In this document: piece by piece, positions 54,015 to 62,033 of the stretch
Layout: the number at the start of each line of letters is the position of its first letter
Numbering within the stretch: the first letter of the stretch is position 1
Origin: JBBKWH01 sp037968855
GTDB taxonomy: Bacteria; Pseudomonadota; Gammaproteobacteria; Pseudomonadales; Moraxellaceae
Assembly (NCBI GenBank): GCA_037968855.1
Contig: JBBKWH010000127.1
Location: 1-63,183, forward strand
Direction: 5' to 3'
Length of the DNA: 63,183 bases
Made by a program: the position numbers and the translations under genes
Notes under the pieces: model-generated
Told to the model about the DNA's origin: nothing
Databases searched by the model: none
Seen by the model: the letters and a program-made list of their open reading frames with translations, nothing else

Positions 54015-54791
54015 TCAATTTGTCCGTTCAGCCACTTTGCCCAACAAATGTAGGCGCAGACGATTGGGCAAACGTTTGACAAAACTTAATGTCCACGTAA
54101 AACGCTTTGGAAAACTAATTTCATAACCGGCATGTTCAAGGCCATCGACCAAAGCTGTTGCGGCTTGTTCAGGGCTGATCAGTGCTGGCATTTTAAAATC
54201 ATTATTGGCTGTAAGTGGTGTCTCGACAAAACCAGGGTTAATGACTTGCACGCCTATACCGCGTGGGGCGAGATCAACATGCATGGCTTCACATAAGTTG
54301 TTCAGCGCAGCTTTGGTCGGCCCGTAAGCCAGTGCTTGTGGCATGCCCATATAGCCCGCCACGCTGGCGATGATCGCAATGCGGCCTGATAGCCGTGTCA
54401 GCATATCCGGCAAAATAACCGCTAAGGCGTTGAGTACACCGCCATAATTAATGTTCATGCTTTTTTGCATACGGGCGCTATCGAGTTCCCATGCACGCAT
54501 GGGTACATAGTCGGCAGCACAGTGCAAATACAGATCAAGCGGCCCTGCTTCGGCAATGGTTTGATAAGCCTTGGCCAGACCTGCGGTGTCACAGACATCA
54601 ACCGGCAGGGCAATGGCATTGTTGTATTGCTGTGCCAGCGCATCTAATGGCTCGTGGTGACGTGCGCTGATATAGACGGTGGCACCTTTGTGCAGTAACA
54701 ATTCGGCTGTTGCATGGCCAATACCACTACTGGCTCCCATGATCCAGACGGTTTGCTGTTTCCATTGCTGTAGCGATGGTTGGATGCTCAT
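54015..54791 (-). CDS. Short-chain dehydrogenase/reductase
   Basis: A 258-residue NAD(P)-dependent SDR. TGxxxGIG appears as IMGASSGIGHATAEL, and the YxxxK active site as ALAYGPTKAALNN, with preceding Ser in IIASVAGYMG. The substrate is unknown; SDRs of this kind often accompany DUF3833, Cfa and LitR genes. It overlaps the DUF3833 gene by 4 bp and is the end of that two-gene unit. Confidence 0.92.
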   Translation of the reverse strand: MSIQPSLQQWKQQTVWIMGASSGIGHATAELLLHKGATVYISARHHEPLDALAQQYNNAIALPVDVCDTAGLAKAYQTIAEAGPLDLYLHCAADYVPMRAWELDSARMQKSMNINYGGVLNALAVILPDMLTRLSGRIAIIASVAGYMGMPQALAYGPTKAALNNLCEAMHVDLAPRGIGVQVINPGFVETPLTANNDFKMPALISPEQAATALVDGLEHAGYEISFPKRFTWTLSFVKRLPNRLRLHLLGKVAERTN

Positions 54792-55429
54792 GGGGATATC
54801 TCCAGAGTTGATGCAGTTGAATGAGGCGGTGGCGTGGTGCTAGTCGGTTTTTTTTGAAAGAACAAAGTCACTTCACCGACTTTAAAACCAAATTTGCGTA
54901 CGGTAGCTCGGTTGATCATGTGGGTTGCATCGTGACGATACATGCGGTCATCAAACTGCACATTGTAGGTTCGATCACCCACTGGCAAACGCATGGTGTA
55001 GCGCCACTCAAACATCGAGCCGCTGCTCTGGCCGTGGGCTATTCCTACGACATCAGCAGCCTGACCACTAAATTGGCCATGGCCTAAATCGGTAAGTTGC
55101 CAAATCCGCCGCTCTGTTGAACCATCGTCATAGCGAAAATGCTCGTCTAAGGTGCCATGTTGACCCTGCCATGTACCGGTCATCTCAACATGAAAACGTT
55201 TGACCACCTCGCCATTACGCTTTTGAAACTGCCCCCATGCTTCGACAGGGCCATCAAAATACTCGCGCAGATTGAAGGCCGGTTGAGCCAGTGTTGTTGG
55301 GATGTGCTGCGGCGTGCTGTGAGTGCTTGGCGTGGGCAAGCTATGACAGCCATTCAATAGCAACATGCCACACGCCATAACACATATGCGATGTCTCCCT
55401 TGGCCATATAGAGTGAATGCTTGTTGCAT
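54788..55429 (-). CDS. DUF3833 family lipoprotein
   Basis: A 213-residue predicted outer-membrane or periplasmic lipoprotein. The N terminus has a lipobox, MACGMLLLNGC, preceded by a basic stretch. The DUF3833 body is recognisable: AFNLREYFDGPVEAWGQFQKRNGEVVKRFHVEM, GTLDEHFRYDDGSTERRIWQL, TYNVQFDDRMYRHDATHMINRATVRKFGFKVGEVTLFF. It may bind or carry a lipid; the function is not known. The start at 55429 is chosen because GAG lies 9 nt upstream and the signal peptide begins there; the frame is open 11 codons more. It pairs with the SDR gene by a 4-bp overlap. Confidence 0.9.
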   Translation of the reverse strand: MQQAFTLYGQGRHRICVMACGMLLLNGCHSLPTPSTHSTPQHIPTTLAQPAFNLREYFDGPVEAWGQFQKRNGEVVKRFHVEMTGTWQGQHGTLDEHFRYDDGSTERRIWQLTDLGHGQFSGQAADVVGIAHGQSSGSMFEWRYTMRLPVGDRTYNVQFDDRMYRHDATHMINRATVRKFGFKVGEVTLFFQKKPTSTTPPPHSTASTLEISP

Positions 55430-55480
55430 GGGGCTGGTCTCACAGAGGTCATTATTCATCAAATGATAGTGAATATTGTC

Positions 55481-55531
55481 CTATACAAAAAAGAGATGTT
55501 TGCACGGGATTTGTATTGCGCTTGTGTATAA
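55481..55531 (-). promoter_or_regulatory. Half-site cluster upstream of the DUF3833-SDR unit
   Basis: ATACAA (55483-55488) and TTGTAT (55511-55516) face each other with a 22-nt gap, exactly twice the 11-nt gap of the MerR-gene dyad. A further TTGTGTATAA follows at 55522. On the minus strand the first site reads CTTTTTTGTATAGGACAA, near-identical to the sequence before the FAD gene. Confidence 0.5.
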
Positions 55532-55562
55532 CGCAGCAGACTTGAGCGGATTGGAGGCGCAT

Positions 55563-55595
55563 AAAAAAGCGCCTGAGTGCAGTCACACTCAGGCG
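55563..55595 (-). terminator. Terminator of the FAD-DUF1365-Cfa unit
   Basis: On the minus strand CGCCTGAGTG and CACTCAGGCG form a perfect 10-bp stem with a 6-nt loop, then CT6. It lies 55 bp after the methyltransferase stop and separates it from the DUF3833-SDR unit. Confidence 0.9.
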
Positions 55596-55650
55596 AGGAG
55601 AAAACTGATGCTGGGGATAACGTATTGGAGTGATAGAGCAAAGGCATGAA

Positions 55651-56928
55651 CTAAACAGTAGGGCGTTGGGCAATCACTTGATACACCGAAGTGCGATCAC
55701 TCAAAAAACCTGCTTCGCAGTAAATATAATAAAAACGCCAAATCCGAATAAAGCCTTCATCAAAACCGAGCGTACGAATTTGATCTAAATGCTGCTCAAA
55801 GGCTTGTCGCCATTGATACAGCGTACGGGCGTAGTCATGGCCAAATGATAGACCATCAATCCACGTTAGTCCGACACGCTCAAATTCTTGGCGGAGGCGT
55901 GTAGGTGACGCCAACATGCCACCAGGGAAAATATATTGCTGAATGAAATCGGTACTGGCGCGATAGCTATCAAAACGGGATTCGTCAATAGTAATGGCTT
56001 GGATCGAGACCATGCCGCCGGTTTTGACCAGATCAAACAATTGCTTAAAGTAAGACGGCCAAAAAGATTCACCCACGGCTTCGATCATTTCAATGGAAAC
56101 AATCGCATCATAGGGTTTGCCATTTTCGACTCGAATATCGCGATAATCTTGAAAACGCAAATCAGTTAAATGCGACAGACCTAAACGATGTAGGCGACGA
56201 TGGGCATATTGTAGTTGCTCGCGCGACAGCGACACGCCGGTCACACGCACACCACGACTGGCCGCATATTCGGCAAAACCACCCCAACCACAGCCAATCT
56301 CCAACACATGATCGCCTGCTTGCACATTGAGCGACTCAAATAAGCGGGCATATTTTTGAGTTTGGGCTTGCTCTAGCGTCATGTTGTCGTCGCTAAATAG
56401 TGCCGACGAATAGGTCATGCTGGGATCAAGCCAAAGCTGATAAAAATCGTTGCCTAAGTCGTAGTGCGCATGGATGTTTTTTTTGCTACCGGACTTGGTG
56501 TTGCGGTTTTGCCAATGCTTGATCTGATAAAACAGCTTGCCATACCACTTGCCTTTAAACGCGGCAGTCAGGGCTGCTTCATTGGTCAATGCCAATTGCA
56601 GCAAGGCCAGCAGGTCAGAAGAATCAAGCCAGCCTTCGCGATAACTCTCGGCCAAGCCAATATCTGCCGATTTTCGAATCGCGCTGAATGCGCGTAAATC
56701 GTGGATTTGTAGGTCGGCATGAATACCATCTTGTGGCCCACGAAATACCCGTTCGTCACCATTGGGCAAAGTAATATGAAGCTGGCCAAGCTGAATATTA
56801 CTCAAGAGTTTGAGCAACAACGGCGCTTGGCCCAATAAGAAAATATCCGTCAATTTCGCAGGTGTTTTTGCAGACGAAGCGACGGTGGATTGTCCATGGA
56901 CACGATACAAATCAAAGGGTTGATTCAT
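55651..56928 (-). CDS. Cyclopropane-fatty-acyl-phospholipid synthase-like methyltransferase
   Basis: A 425-residue SAM-dependent enzyme of the Cfa/UfaM superfamily that modifies unsaturated acyl chains of membrane phospholipids, giving cyclopropane, 10-methyl or (with partners) furan fatty acids. Motifs: NIHAHYDLGNDFYQLWLDPSMTYSSALF, SAM site VLEIGCGWGGFAEYAASRG, and FIQQYIFPGGMLAS. ATG 56928 is chosen with GAGGA 8 nt upstream and overlaps the DUF1365 gene by 17 bp. Its partners in the operon are DUF1365 and the FAD enzyme, the same set found in singlet-oxygen and light-induced lipid clusters. Confidence 0.93.
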   Translation of the reverse strand: MNQPFDLYRVHGQSTVASSAKTPAKLTDIFLLGQAPLLLKLLSNIQLGQLHITLPNGDERVFRGPQDGIHADLQIHDLRAFSAIRKSADIGLAESYREGWLDSSDLLALLQLALTNEAALTAAFKGKWYGKLFYQIKHWQNRNTKSGSKKNIHAHYDLGNDFYQLWLDPSMTYSSALFSDDNMTLEQAQTQKYARLFESLNVQAGDHVLEIGCGWGGFAEYAASRGVRVTGVSLSREQLQYAHRRLHRLGLSHLTDLRFQDYRDIRVENGKPYDAIVSIEMIEAVGESFWPSYFKQLFDLVKTGGMVSIQAITIDESRFDSYRASTDFIQQYIFPGGMLASPTRLRQEFERVGLTWIDGLSFGHDYARTLYQWRQAFEQHLDQIRTLGFDEGFIRIWRFYYIYCEAGFLSDRTSVYQVIAQRPTV

Positions 56929-57748
56929 GATGCAAATCCTCAGTTGGTTTGGGCGGTGATCGATGAAACCGTGCACCTTTGCGCCAGAGTTGTAATGCTT
57001 GCCAATGGATACGGGCCACCACCATGACCGTACTCCAGCCATAGCGTCCTGATTGTTTCAGTACCTGCATCGGGTCAATGCCTTGAGCATCTAAGCTTAA
57101 GGTGGTGACTAAATCCGCAGGATTGCTTTGGTCTGGGTCAGGTCGCGCCTGTTCAAACAGTTCGATCTGTAGGTGTTGCCGTTGTGCTTGCAGATCAAAC
57201 CGAAAACGATAACCGCCACTGACCGGATAAAACGGTGACACATGTAATTGCTTATACGAGCACAGCCGCGTATCGGATTCGATAGGGCGGCCATCTTGTG
57301 TATGCAGTAAGTAACTTAAGCGCACGCCAAAGGTGTTATTGACTTCGCACAGCACCACACGCAATTGATCGGCAGTATCGTAGGCTGCCCAAAAACTAAC
57401 CGGATTAAACACAAAGCCCAGTACGCGTGGTTGTGTGGTCAGTTCCAGTCGAGTCAACTCAAACTGATCGGCCAGACCTGCGGTGGCCAGTTGTTGCTTA
57501 AACCATGTCACTAATGGCGTCTGACCATCAGCATGATCACGATCAAAAAACGATAATAAGCGATAGCGGTTATGACCAAATAGCCAATGCGTCGGCATGG
57601 GCTGCATCAGGTCTGTACGCAGGTAGAGCACTGGATAGACAAAGCGATGGGTTACCGTGCCAATCCGGCGATGCATGGTTTTTCCAGTCATCAGCACTGT
57701 GTGGCTCGGCGCTGGTTGAGGCGGCCTAAACGTACGGATTGCCGTCAT
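56912..57748 (-). CDS. DUF1365 family protein
   Basis: A 278-residue protein with the DUF1365 marks VTHRFVYPVLYLRTDL, HRRIGT, RLEL-TQPRVLGFVFNPVSFW and YKQLHVSPFYPVSGGYRFRF. The activity is unknown, but it is nearly always beside Cfa-like methyltransferases and FAD-dependent oxidoreductases, which points to lipid modification. Its ATG overlaps the FAD gene stop by 4 bp. Confidence 0.92.
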   Translation of the reverse strand: MTAIRTFRPPQPAPSHTVLMTGKTMHRRIGTVTHRFVYPVLYLRTDLMQPMPTHWLFGHNRYRLLSFFDRDHADGQTPLVTWFKQQLATAGLADQFELTRLELTTQPRVLGFVFNPVSFWAAYDTADQLRVVLCEVNNTFGVRLSYLLHTQDGRPIESDTRLCSYKQLHVSPFYPVSGGYRFRFDLQAQRQHLQIELFEQARPDPDQSNPADLVTTLSLDAQGIDPMQVLKQSGRYGWSTVMVVARIHWQALQLWRKGARFHRSPPKPTEDLHHESTL

Positions 57749-59049
57749 AGCGCCACGTTCCACGGCACTGTCACGCCTAAATGTTGTACAGCACGAATGG
57801 CCGATTTTAGGCCATCTTCATGAAAACCATAACTGCCCCATGCACCAGCAAAATAACAGCGGTCAATGCCTTGAATCTCGTGAATCCGCTGTTGGGCAGC
57901 CAGCGCAGCACTGTCCATTTGGGGATGCGCGTAATCAAATCGACGTAGTATTTTTTGTGGATCAATCGGTGTGATCGGATTAAGCGTGAGCAATAACGGG
58001 GTACGAAATGGCAAGGGTTGTAGACGATTAAGCCAATAGGTCACAGCAACCGGCTGTGATTGATCTTGATGCGGATTGGACAGGTAGTTCCAAGATGACC
58101 AGACTTTTTTGTGCTTGGGCATTTGGCTCAGATCGGTGTGCAAAATGGCTTGATTAGGCGCATAGCGGATATCGCCCAAAATTTGCCGCTCGTTAGCGCT
58201 GGCGTGTTGGCCTAAAATCGCCAAACTTTGATCAGTGTGACAGGCCAATACCACGGCATCGGCTTGCAGGATAATCGGGTCTGGCTGATCTGCTGTCGCG
58301 ACGGTGAGCGTGACGTGATCCGCTTGTCGATCCATCGATAGCACATGGTGCTGAAGACGAGTATCGGGTAGTTGTTCAATGATCCGTTGCACATATTGCC
58401 GAGACGATCCGCCAACGGTTTTCCATTGTGGGCGGCCTTTAACGCTCAGTAGGACATGGTTGAGACAAAAATTTAAAAAACTGGCGGCCGGAAACTGCCG
58501 AATATCGGCCACCGCCGTTGACCAAATCGCCGCACCCATCGGTAATAAATAATTGTGTTGAAACGATTGGCTATAGTGATGACGATCAAGCAATTGGCCT
58601 AATGTCAGTTGTTCGTGTTCTGACTCAGCCAAATAGTCATTGGCAAAATGACCAAAGCGAAAAATATCCGCCAGCATGTGCCAAAACTGTGGACGCAGTA
58701 GGTTGGATTTTTGCGCAAATACTGTACTTAAGTCATCACCCGCCCATTCGATAAAACGATGTTTGGCTTGCTGCACAGAAATGCCAAAACTCATATCACT
58801 GTCTGGCGTGTGGACGTTTAAGCGCTCAAAAAATTGTGTCAGGTTGGGATAGGTCTTGTGGTTAAACACCAAAAAACCCGTATCGACTGGATAGCTGGCA
58901 CCATCAAGCTGTACATCCACGGCATTAGAGTGCCCGCCAAAGTAATCGGCTGCCTCCAGCAGCGTGACCTGATATTGGCCACTATTGTGCAATAACCATG
59001 CGCTGGCCAAGCCGCTGATACCGGAGCCGACAACAATGATGTTCTTCAT
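57745..59049 (-). CDS. FAD-dependent oxidoreductase (amine-oxidase/desaturase-like, COG2907)
   Basis: A 434-residue flavoprotein: GxGxxG in IIVVGSGISGLASAWLLH, the ensuing LLEAADYFGGHSNAVDV, and YFAGAWGSYGFHEDGLKSAIRA near the C terminus are COG2907 marks. Relatives desaturate or oxidise fatty acids in furan fatty-acid synthesis; here the substrate is inferred. I start at ATG 59049, where homologues start, instead of the ATG 34 codons upstream. A GTATTAGACAA sequence ends at the ATG with no ribosome site, so leaderless translation is possible. It heads the FAD-DUF1365-Cfa operon. Confidence 0.9.
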   Translation of the reverse strand: MKNIIVVGSGISGLASAWLLHNSGQYQVTLLEAADYFGGHSNAVDVQLDGASYPVDTGFLVFNHKTYPNLTQFFERLNVHTPDSDMSFGISVQQAKHRFIEWAGDDLSTVFAQKSNLLRPQFWHMLADIFRFGHFANDYLAESEHEQLTLGQLLDRHHYSQSFQHNYLLPMGAAIWSTAVADIRQFPAASFLNFCLNHVLLSVKGRPQWKTVGGSSRQYVQRIIEQLPDTRLQHHVLSMDRQADHVTLTVATADQPDPIILQADAVVLACHTDQSLAILGQHASANERQILGDIRYAPNQAILHTDLSQMPKHKKVWSSWNYLSNPHQDQSQPVAVTYWLNRLQPLPFRTPLLLTLNPITPIDPQKILRRFDYAHPQMDSAALAAQQRIHEIQGIDRCYFAGAWGSYGFHEDGLKSAIRAVQHLGVTVPWNVAL

Positions 59050-59078
59050 TTGTCTAATACAAAAAGCAACTGTTGCGT
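59050..59078 (-). promoter_or_regulatory. Promoter-like half-site directly before the FAD gene
   Basis: On the minus strand GCTTTTTGTATTAGACAA ends at the ATG. It matches the DUF3833 upstream sequence CTTTTTTGTATAGGACAA closely. The TATTAG could be a -10 box, which would place the transcript start within a few bases of the ATG. Confidence 0.45.
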
Positions 59079-59182
59079 GCAGTGTGTGCAAACTGAACAG
59101 AGAAAACAATGGTAATTTGTTGTGAAAAGATAACTGGCTGTGTGATGTCATTGACCGGTCATGGTGATGTCATACGCATGTT

Positions 59183-60079
59183 ATGATTCTGCTTTCATGC
59201 CGCAGATCTGACAAACAAAGGCGTTTACGCGCCATCCGATCTTTGTTAGCTGATGCGATGCCCGATCAAGCCATGCCAGATTCAATCATGCCTACACATG
59301 CCTCATCCGTCCTTGCGGCGTTGCCAGACAGTATGTTGACGGCGCTGTCGTTGTTGCCCGATCCGTCCCAGCCATTAACCTTGTTGACGCGTCATTCGGT
59401 GCGCGAGCGGGCTGATGGCCAAGGCTTTGCCAGCTATGACTTGCCATTAACACCGATGGGCCGACAGCTTGCCTTAGAGTGGGGCTGTCATTTGTCGCGC
59501 CAATCGGGGCGACAGATTGCCCATTGCATTAGTAGTCCGATTCAGCGTTGTGTCGATACCGCATCATTGATGCTACAAGGCCAAAAACACACCGATCAGA
59601 TCAGTATTCCAATCGAGTTGCTGGTTTTAGAGCAAGATGTGCAGCACACCGGTTTACTGGTCGAACCCGGTAGTTTTGTGGTGGATGTCGAGCAGGCTGG
59701 CCCGTTGTTTAGACAGCATGGCCCACTCAAGTTTATCAATCATTTTTTGGATGAGGCCTTGCCGGGTATGAAAGCACCGCGCGAGGGCGTGCATGATATT
59801 TTGCGCATGTTGCATCAACATCAACAGAGTGAACACAATCAATTGCTGCTGGCGGTGAGCCACGATACGATTTTGGCCGCACTGTTGGCAGTCATGGCAG
59901 GCCATCGCAACATTACTTGGGACGATTGGCCTGAGATGATGGAAGGGGTGTTTTTGTGGTTTGAGGGCGAGCAGTTTGCCAACTCACAGATTCATTGGGT
60001 GTGGCGTGGTCAACGGCACAGTAAGCATATTGATGCGCTGTGGGTGCATAAAAACATGATGGATGATCAGATTCCGTAA
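59183..60079 (+). CDS. Histidine phosphatase superfamily protein
   Basis: A 298-residue phosphatase of the phosphoglycerate-mutase/SixA/acid-phosphatase clan. The catalytic RHG-type motif appears as LLTRHSVRERADG, with SSPIQRCVDTASLML and the late LLAVSHDTILAALLA supplying the second His. It is longer than SixA (about 160), with a Met/Pro-rich N terminus (about 65 residues) of uncertain reality; other in-frame ATGs occur at 59258 and later. Substrate unknown. It is divergent from the FAD gene, sharing its 130-bp upstream region. Confidence 0.82.
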   Translation: MILLSCRRSDKQRRLRAIRSLLADAMPDQAMPDSIMPTHASSVLAALPDSMLTALSLLPDPSQPLTLLTRHSVRERADGQGFASYDLPLTPMGRQLALEWGCHLSRQSGRQIAHCISSPIQRCVDTASLMLQGQKHTDQISIPIELLVLEQDVQHTGLLVEPGSFVVDVEQAGPLFRQHGPLKFINHFLDEALPGMKAPREGVHDILRMLHQHQQSEHNQLLLAVSHDTILAALLAVMAGHRNITWDDWPEMMEGVFLWFEGEQFANSQIHWVWRGQRHSKHIDALWVHKNMMDDQIP

Positions 60080-60131
60080 TGCGATAGGGGATGGCAGGCC
60101 AATCAGCCATTAATCCAATAGCGATTGGCAT

Positions 60132-60161
60132 AAAAAAACCCGCAATCAATGCGGGTTTTTT
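60132..60161. terminator. Bidirectional terminator between phosphatase gene and rpsT
   Basis: AAAAAACCCGCA and TGCGGGTTTTTT form a perfect 12-bp inverted repeat with a 5-nt loop. It serves the phosphatase transcript (+) and the rpsT transcript (-). Confidence 0.93.
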
Positions 60162-60190
60162 GACATCAATGATCCCGAAGGATCGTGCAA

Positions 60191-60463
60191 TTAGGCAGTG
60201 GTTGCCAAGGCTTTGATGTGGGCGTTCAAGCGGCTCTTATGACGAGCAGCTTTGTTCTTGTGGATGATGCCTTTATCGGCCATACGGTCGATGACTGGCA
60301 CAGCCAATTTGTATGCAGCAGTGGCAGCAGCGTGTTCACCAGTGGCGATCGCAGCGTTCACTTTTTTCAGGTAGGTACGAACCATCGAGCGCAGGCTGGC
60401 GTTGTGTAGACGCTGCTTGACGTTTTGACGGGCGCGTTTTTTGGCTTGGGCAGAGTTGGCCAC
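60191..60463 (-). CDS. rpsT: 30S ribosomal protein S20
   Basis: 90 residues, standard for S20: ANSAQAKKRARQNVKQRLHNASLRSMVRTYLKKV, then VPVIDRMADKGIIHKNKAARHKSRLNAHI. The start is GTG with GGAG 7 nt upstream; rpsT starts with a non-ATG codon in E. coli also, where it reduces translation. It is monocistronic. Confidence 0.97.
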   Translation of the reverse strand: MANSAQAKKRARQNVKQRLHNASLRSMVRTYLKKVNAAIATGEHAAATAAYKLAVPVIDRMADKGIIHKNKAARHKSRLNAHIKALATTA

Positions 60464-60788
60464 TCGTGCACTCCTTAAAATTGGGTCAGGGGTCGGGCAT
60501 CTGGCGACAACCTACATATGCAGGTGGCCAACCCGGCCCGTAAACAAGTGGCGAATTCTGACGAGACTCTGTAATAAAGTCAAGGAAAATGGCGTATGTA
60601 CTGATCAGTCGGCCTGCGTGTTTACGATTCATCTACAGTCATCCACCACTTGAGCAATGGTGAGGGAGAGGCTAATACGAGGTGACTACTCTAGTAGAGA
60701 CAAGACACGGTTTTGATACTGAGCAACAGCAGGCGTAGCAGGCAAAACGCGGTAGGCTCTGTGGATTGTCTTTAGGAGGATTAAGTTG
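60464..60788. other. 325-bp divergent intergenic region
   Basis: It holds the rpsT promoter (60555-60583) and the ribosome site AGGAGG (60774-60779) of the downstream NAD(P)-binding gene. I see no further gene or strong dyad; CTACTCTAGTAG is a short palindrome near 60690. Confidence 0.6.
60555..60583 (-). promoter_or_regulatory. Promoter of rpsT
   Basis: On the minus strand TTGACT and CAGAAT are separated by 17 bp, with the -10 ending 92 bp upstream of the rpsT start. Confidence 0.6.
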
Positions 60789-61502
60789 ATGACGCACAAA
60801 GCGATTGTAATGGGGTCGACAGGTTTAGTCGGCCAGCATTTACTCCGACAGTTGGCTGAGTCTGGTGATTATAGTGAGGTGATTGCCATCACACGGCGCA
60901 ATACACTGCCGGATCATCCGTTGATTAAACCGTTGCTGGTCAGTGATTTTGCGCAATTGGCTGAGGCGCTTGCGAATTTAGATTTGCAAGATGCTGATGC
61001 GTTTAATGTGCTGGGTACAACCATTAAACAAGCAGGGAGTCAGGCCAAATTTCGCGCGGTTGATCATGGTTATGCACTGAGTTTTGCGCGTGCGTGCCTT
61101 GAGCGTGGTGCGCGGCATTTTTTGTTGCTGTCGGCCACGGGCGCGAATCCACATTCCAAGATTTTTTACAATCAAATCAAAGGCGAGACCGAGCGCGATG
61201 TTCGGGCATTGGGCTTTTTGAACTATTCGATTTTTCAACCGTCACTGTTGTTGGGTGAGCATCAGGATGCGCGTTTGGGCGAGCATGTGGCCCAGCGGGC
61301 TTTTGCGTGGGTGAAGGGCATCATTCCACCGACCTTTGCGTATCGTCCGATTGAGGCTGAGCGGGTGGCACAGTCGATGGCGGTTGCAGCGATGTCTGCT
61401 GCGGCTCAGGCAAATTCTGCGGCACCACAAGCGCTTGCAATGCGCGAGCACCTGTATTCCAATGTCGATATGTTGGCTTTAACACTGGAGAACGCCCCAT
61501 GA
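60789..61502 (+). CDS. NAD(P)-binding Rossmann protein (atypical SDR, HIM1/YbjT-like)
   Basis: A 237-residue Rossmann protein with dinucleotide loop VMGSTGLVGQHLLRQL and the later LLLSATGANPHSKIFYNQIKGETERDVRALGFLNYSIFQPSLLLG. The YxxxK is YNQIK. It belongs with atypical (NmrA/HIM1-like) SDRs, whose members are assorted oxidoreductases or redox sensors. ATG 60789 is preferred over TTG 60786 because AGGAGG lies 9 nt upstream. The stop overlaps rraA by 4 bp. Confidence 0.87.
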   Translation: MTHKAIVMGSTGLVGQHLLRQLAESGDYSEVIAITRRNTLPDHPLIKPLLVSDFAQLAEALANLDLQDADAFNVLGTTIKQAGSQAKFRAVDHGYALSFARACLERGARHFLLLSATGANPHSKIFYNQIKGETERDVRALGFLNYSIFQPSLLLGEHQDARLGEHVAQRAFAWVKGIIPPTFAYRPIEAERVAQSMAVAAMSAAAQANSAAPQALAMREHLYSNVDMLALTLENAP

Positions 61503-62020
61503 CCGACTTATCTTTGGCTGTACCCGCATTTGTGACGTGCGATCTCTTAGATAATCATCCTGACACCCAAGTATGCTGGCCATCGATTGATGGAAAGTCG
61601 TTTAAAAACTTTGGTGGACGTGTGGCGTTTGGCGGTCAAGTGGTGACGGTCAAGTGTTTTGAAGATAACTCGCGAGTCAAAGAATTATTAGCGACAGCGG
61701 GTGAAGGTCGTGTATTGGTGGTTGATGGTGGTGCGTCAATGCGCTGTGCGTTGCTTGGCGACATGATCGCCGAAGGTGCAGTCCAGCAGGGTTGGGCCGG
61801 TGTGGTGGTGTATGGCTGTGTGCGCGATGTGGATGCGCTGGCCACGCTGGATTTGGGCGTGCAAGCGTTGGCTTGTATTCCCCAAAAAAGCAATCGTAAG
61901 GGCGCTGGTGAAACAGGTTTGACCCTGTTTTTTGGTGGCGTGGTGATTGAACAAGGCATGTATCTATATGCCGACAACAACGGCATCTTGGTGTCGAAAC
62001 AAGCATTGATTGATCTTTAA
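61499..62020 (+). CDS. rraA: Regulator of ribonuclease E activity A
   Basis: A 173-residue RraA-family protein; the E. coli protein (161 residues) is a trimer that inhibits RNase E. Recognised by TCDLLDNHPDTQVCWP, FGGRVAFGGQVVTVKCFEDNSRVKE, VVDGGASMRCALLGDMIAEGAVQQGWAGVVVYGCVRDVD and IPQKSNRKGAGE. Some members of this fold are aldolases; the cysteine and glycine pattern here suits RraA. It overlaps the NAD(P)-binding gene by 4 bp and precedes the glutaredoxin-like gene by 13 bp. Confidence 0.95.
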   Translation: MTDLSLAVPAFVTCDLLDNHPDTQVCWPSIDGKSFKNFGGRVAFGGQVVTVKCFEDNSRVKELLATAGEGRVLVVDGGASMRCALLGDMIAEGAVQQGWAGVVVYGCVRDVDALATLDLGVQALACIPQKSNRKGAGETGLTLFFGGVVIEQGMYLYADNNGILVSKQALIDL

Positions 62021-62033
62021 GGATTAGGTTGTT

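Noticed and set aside
59050..59151. N-terminal extension of the FAD oxidoreductase
   Set aside because: Homologues begin at the MKNIIVVGSG segment; the extra 34 residues have no ribosome site and overlap the putative promoter.
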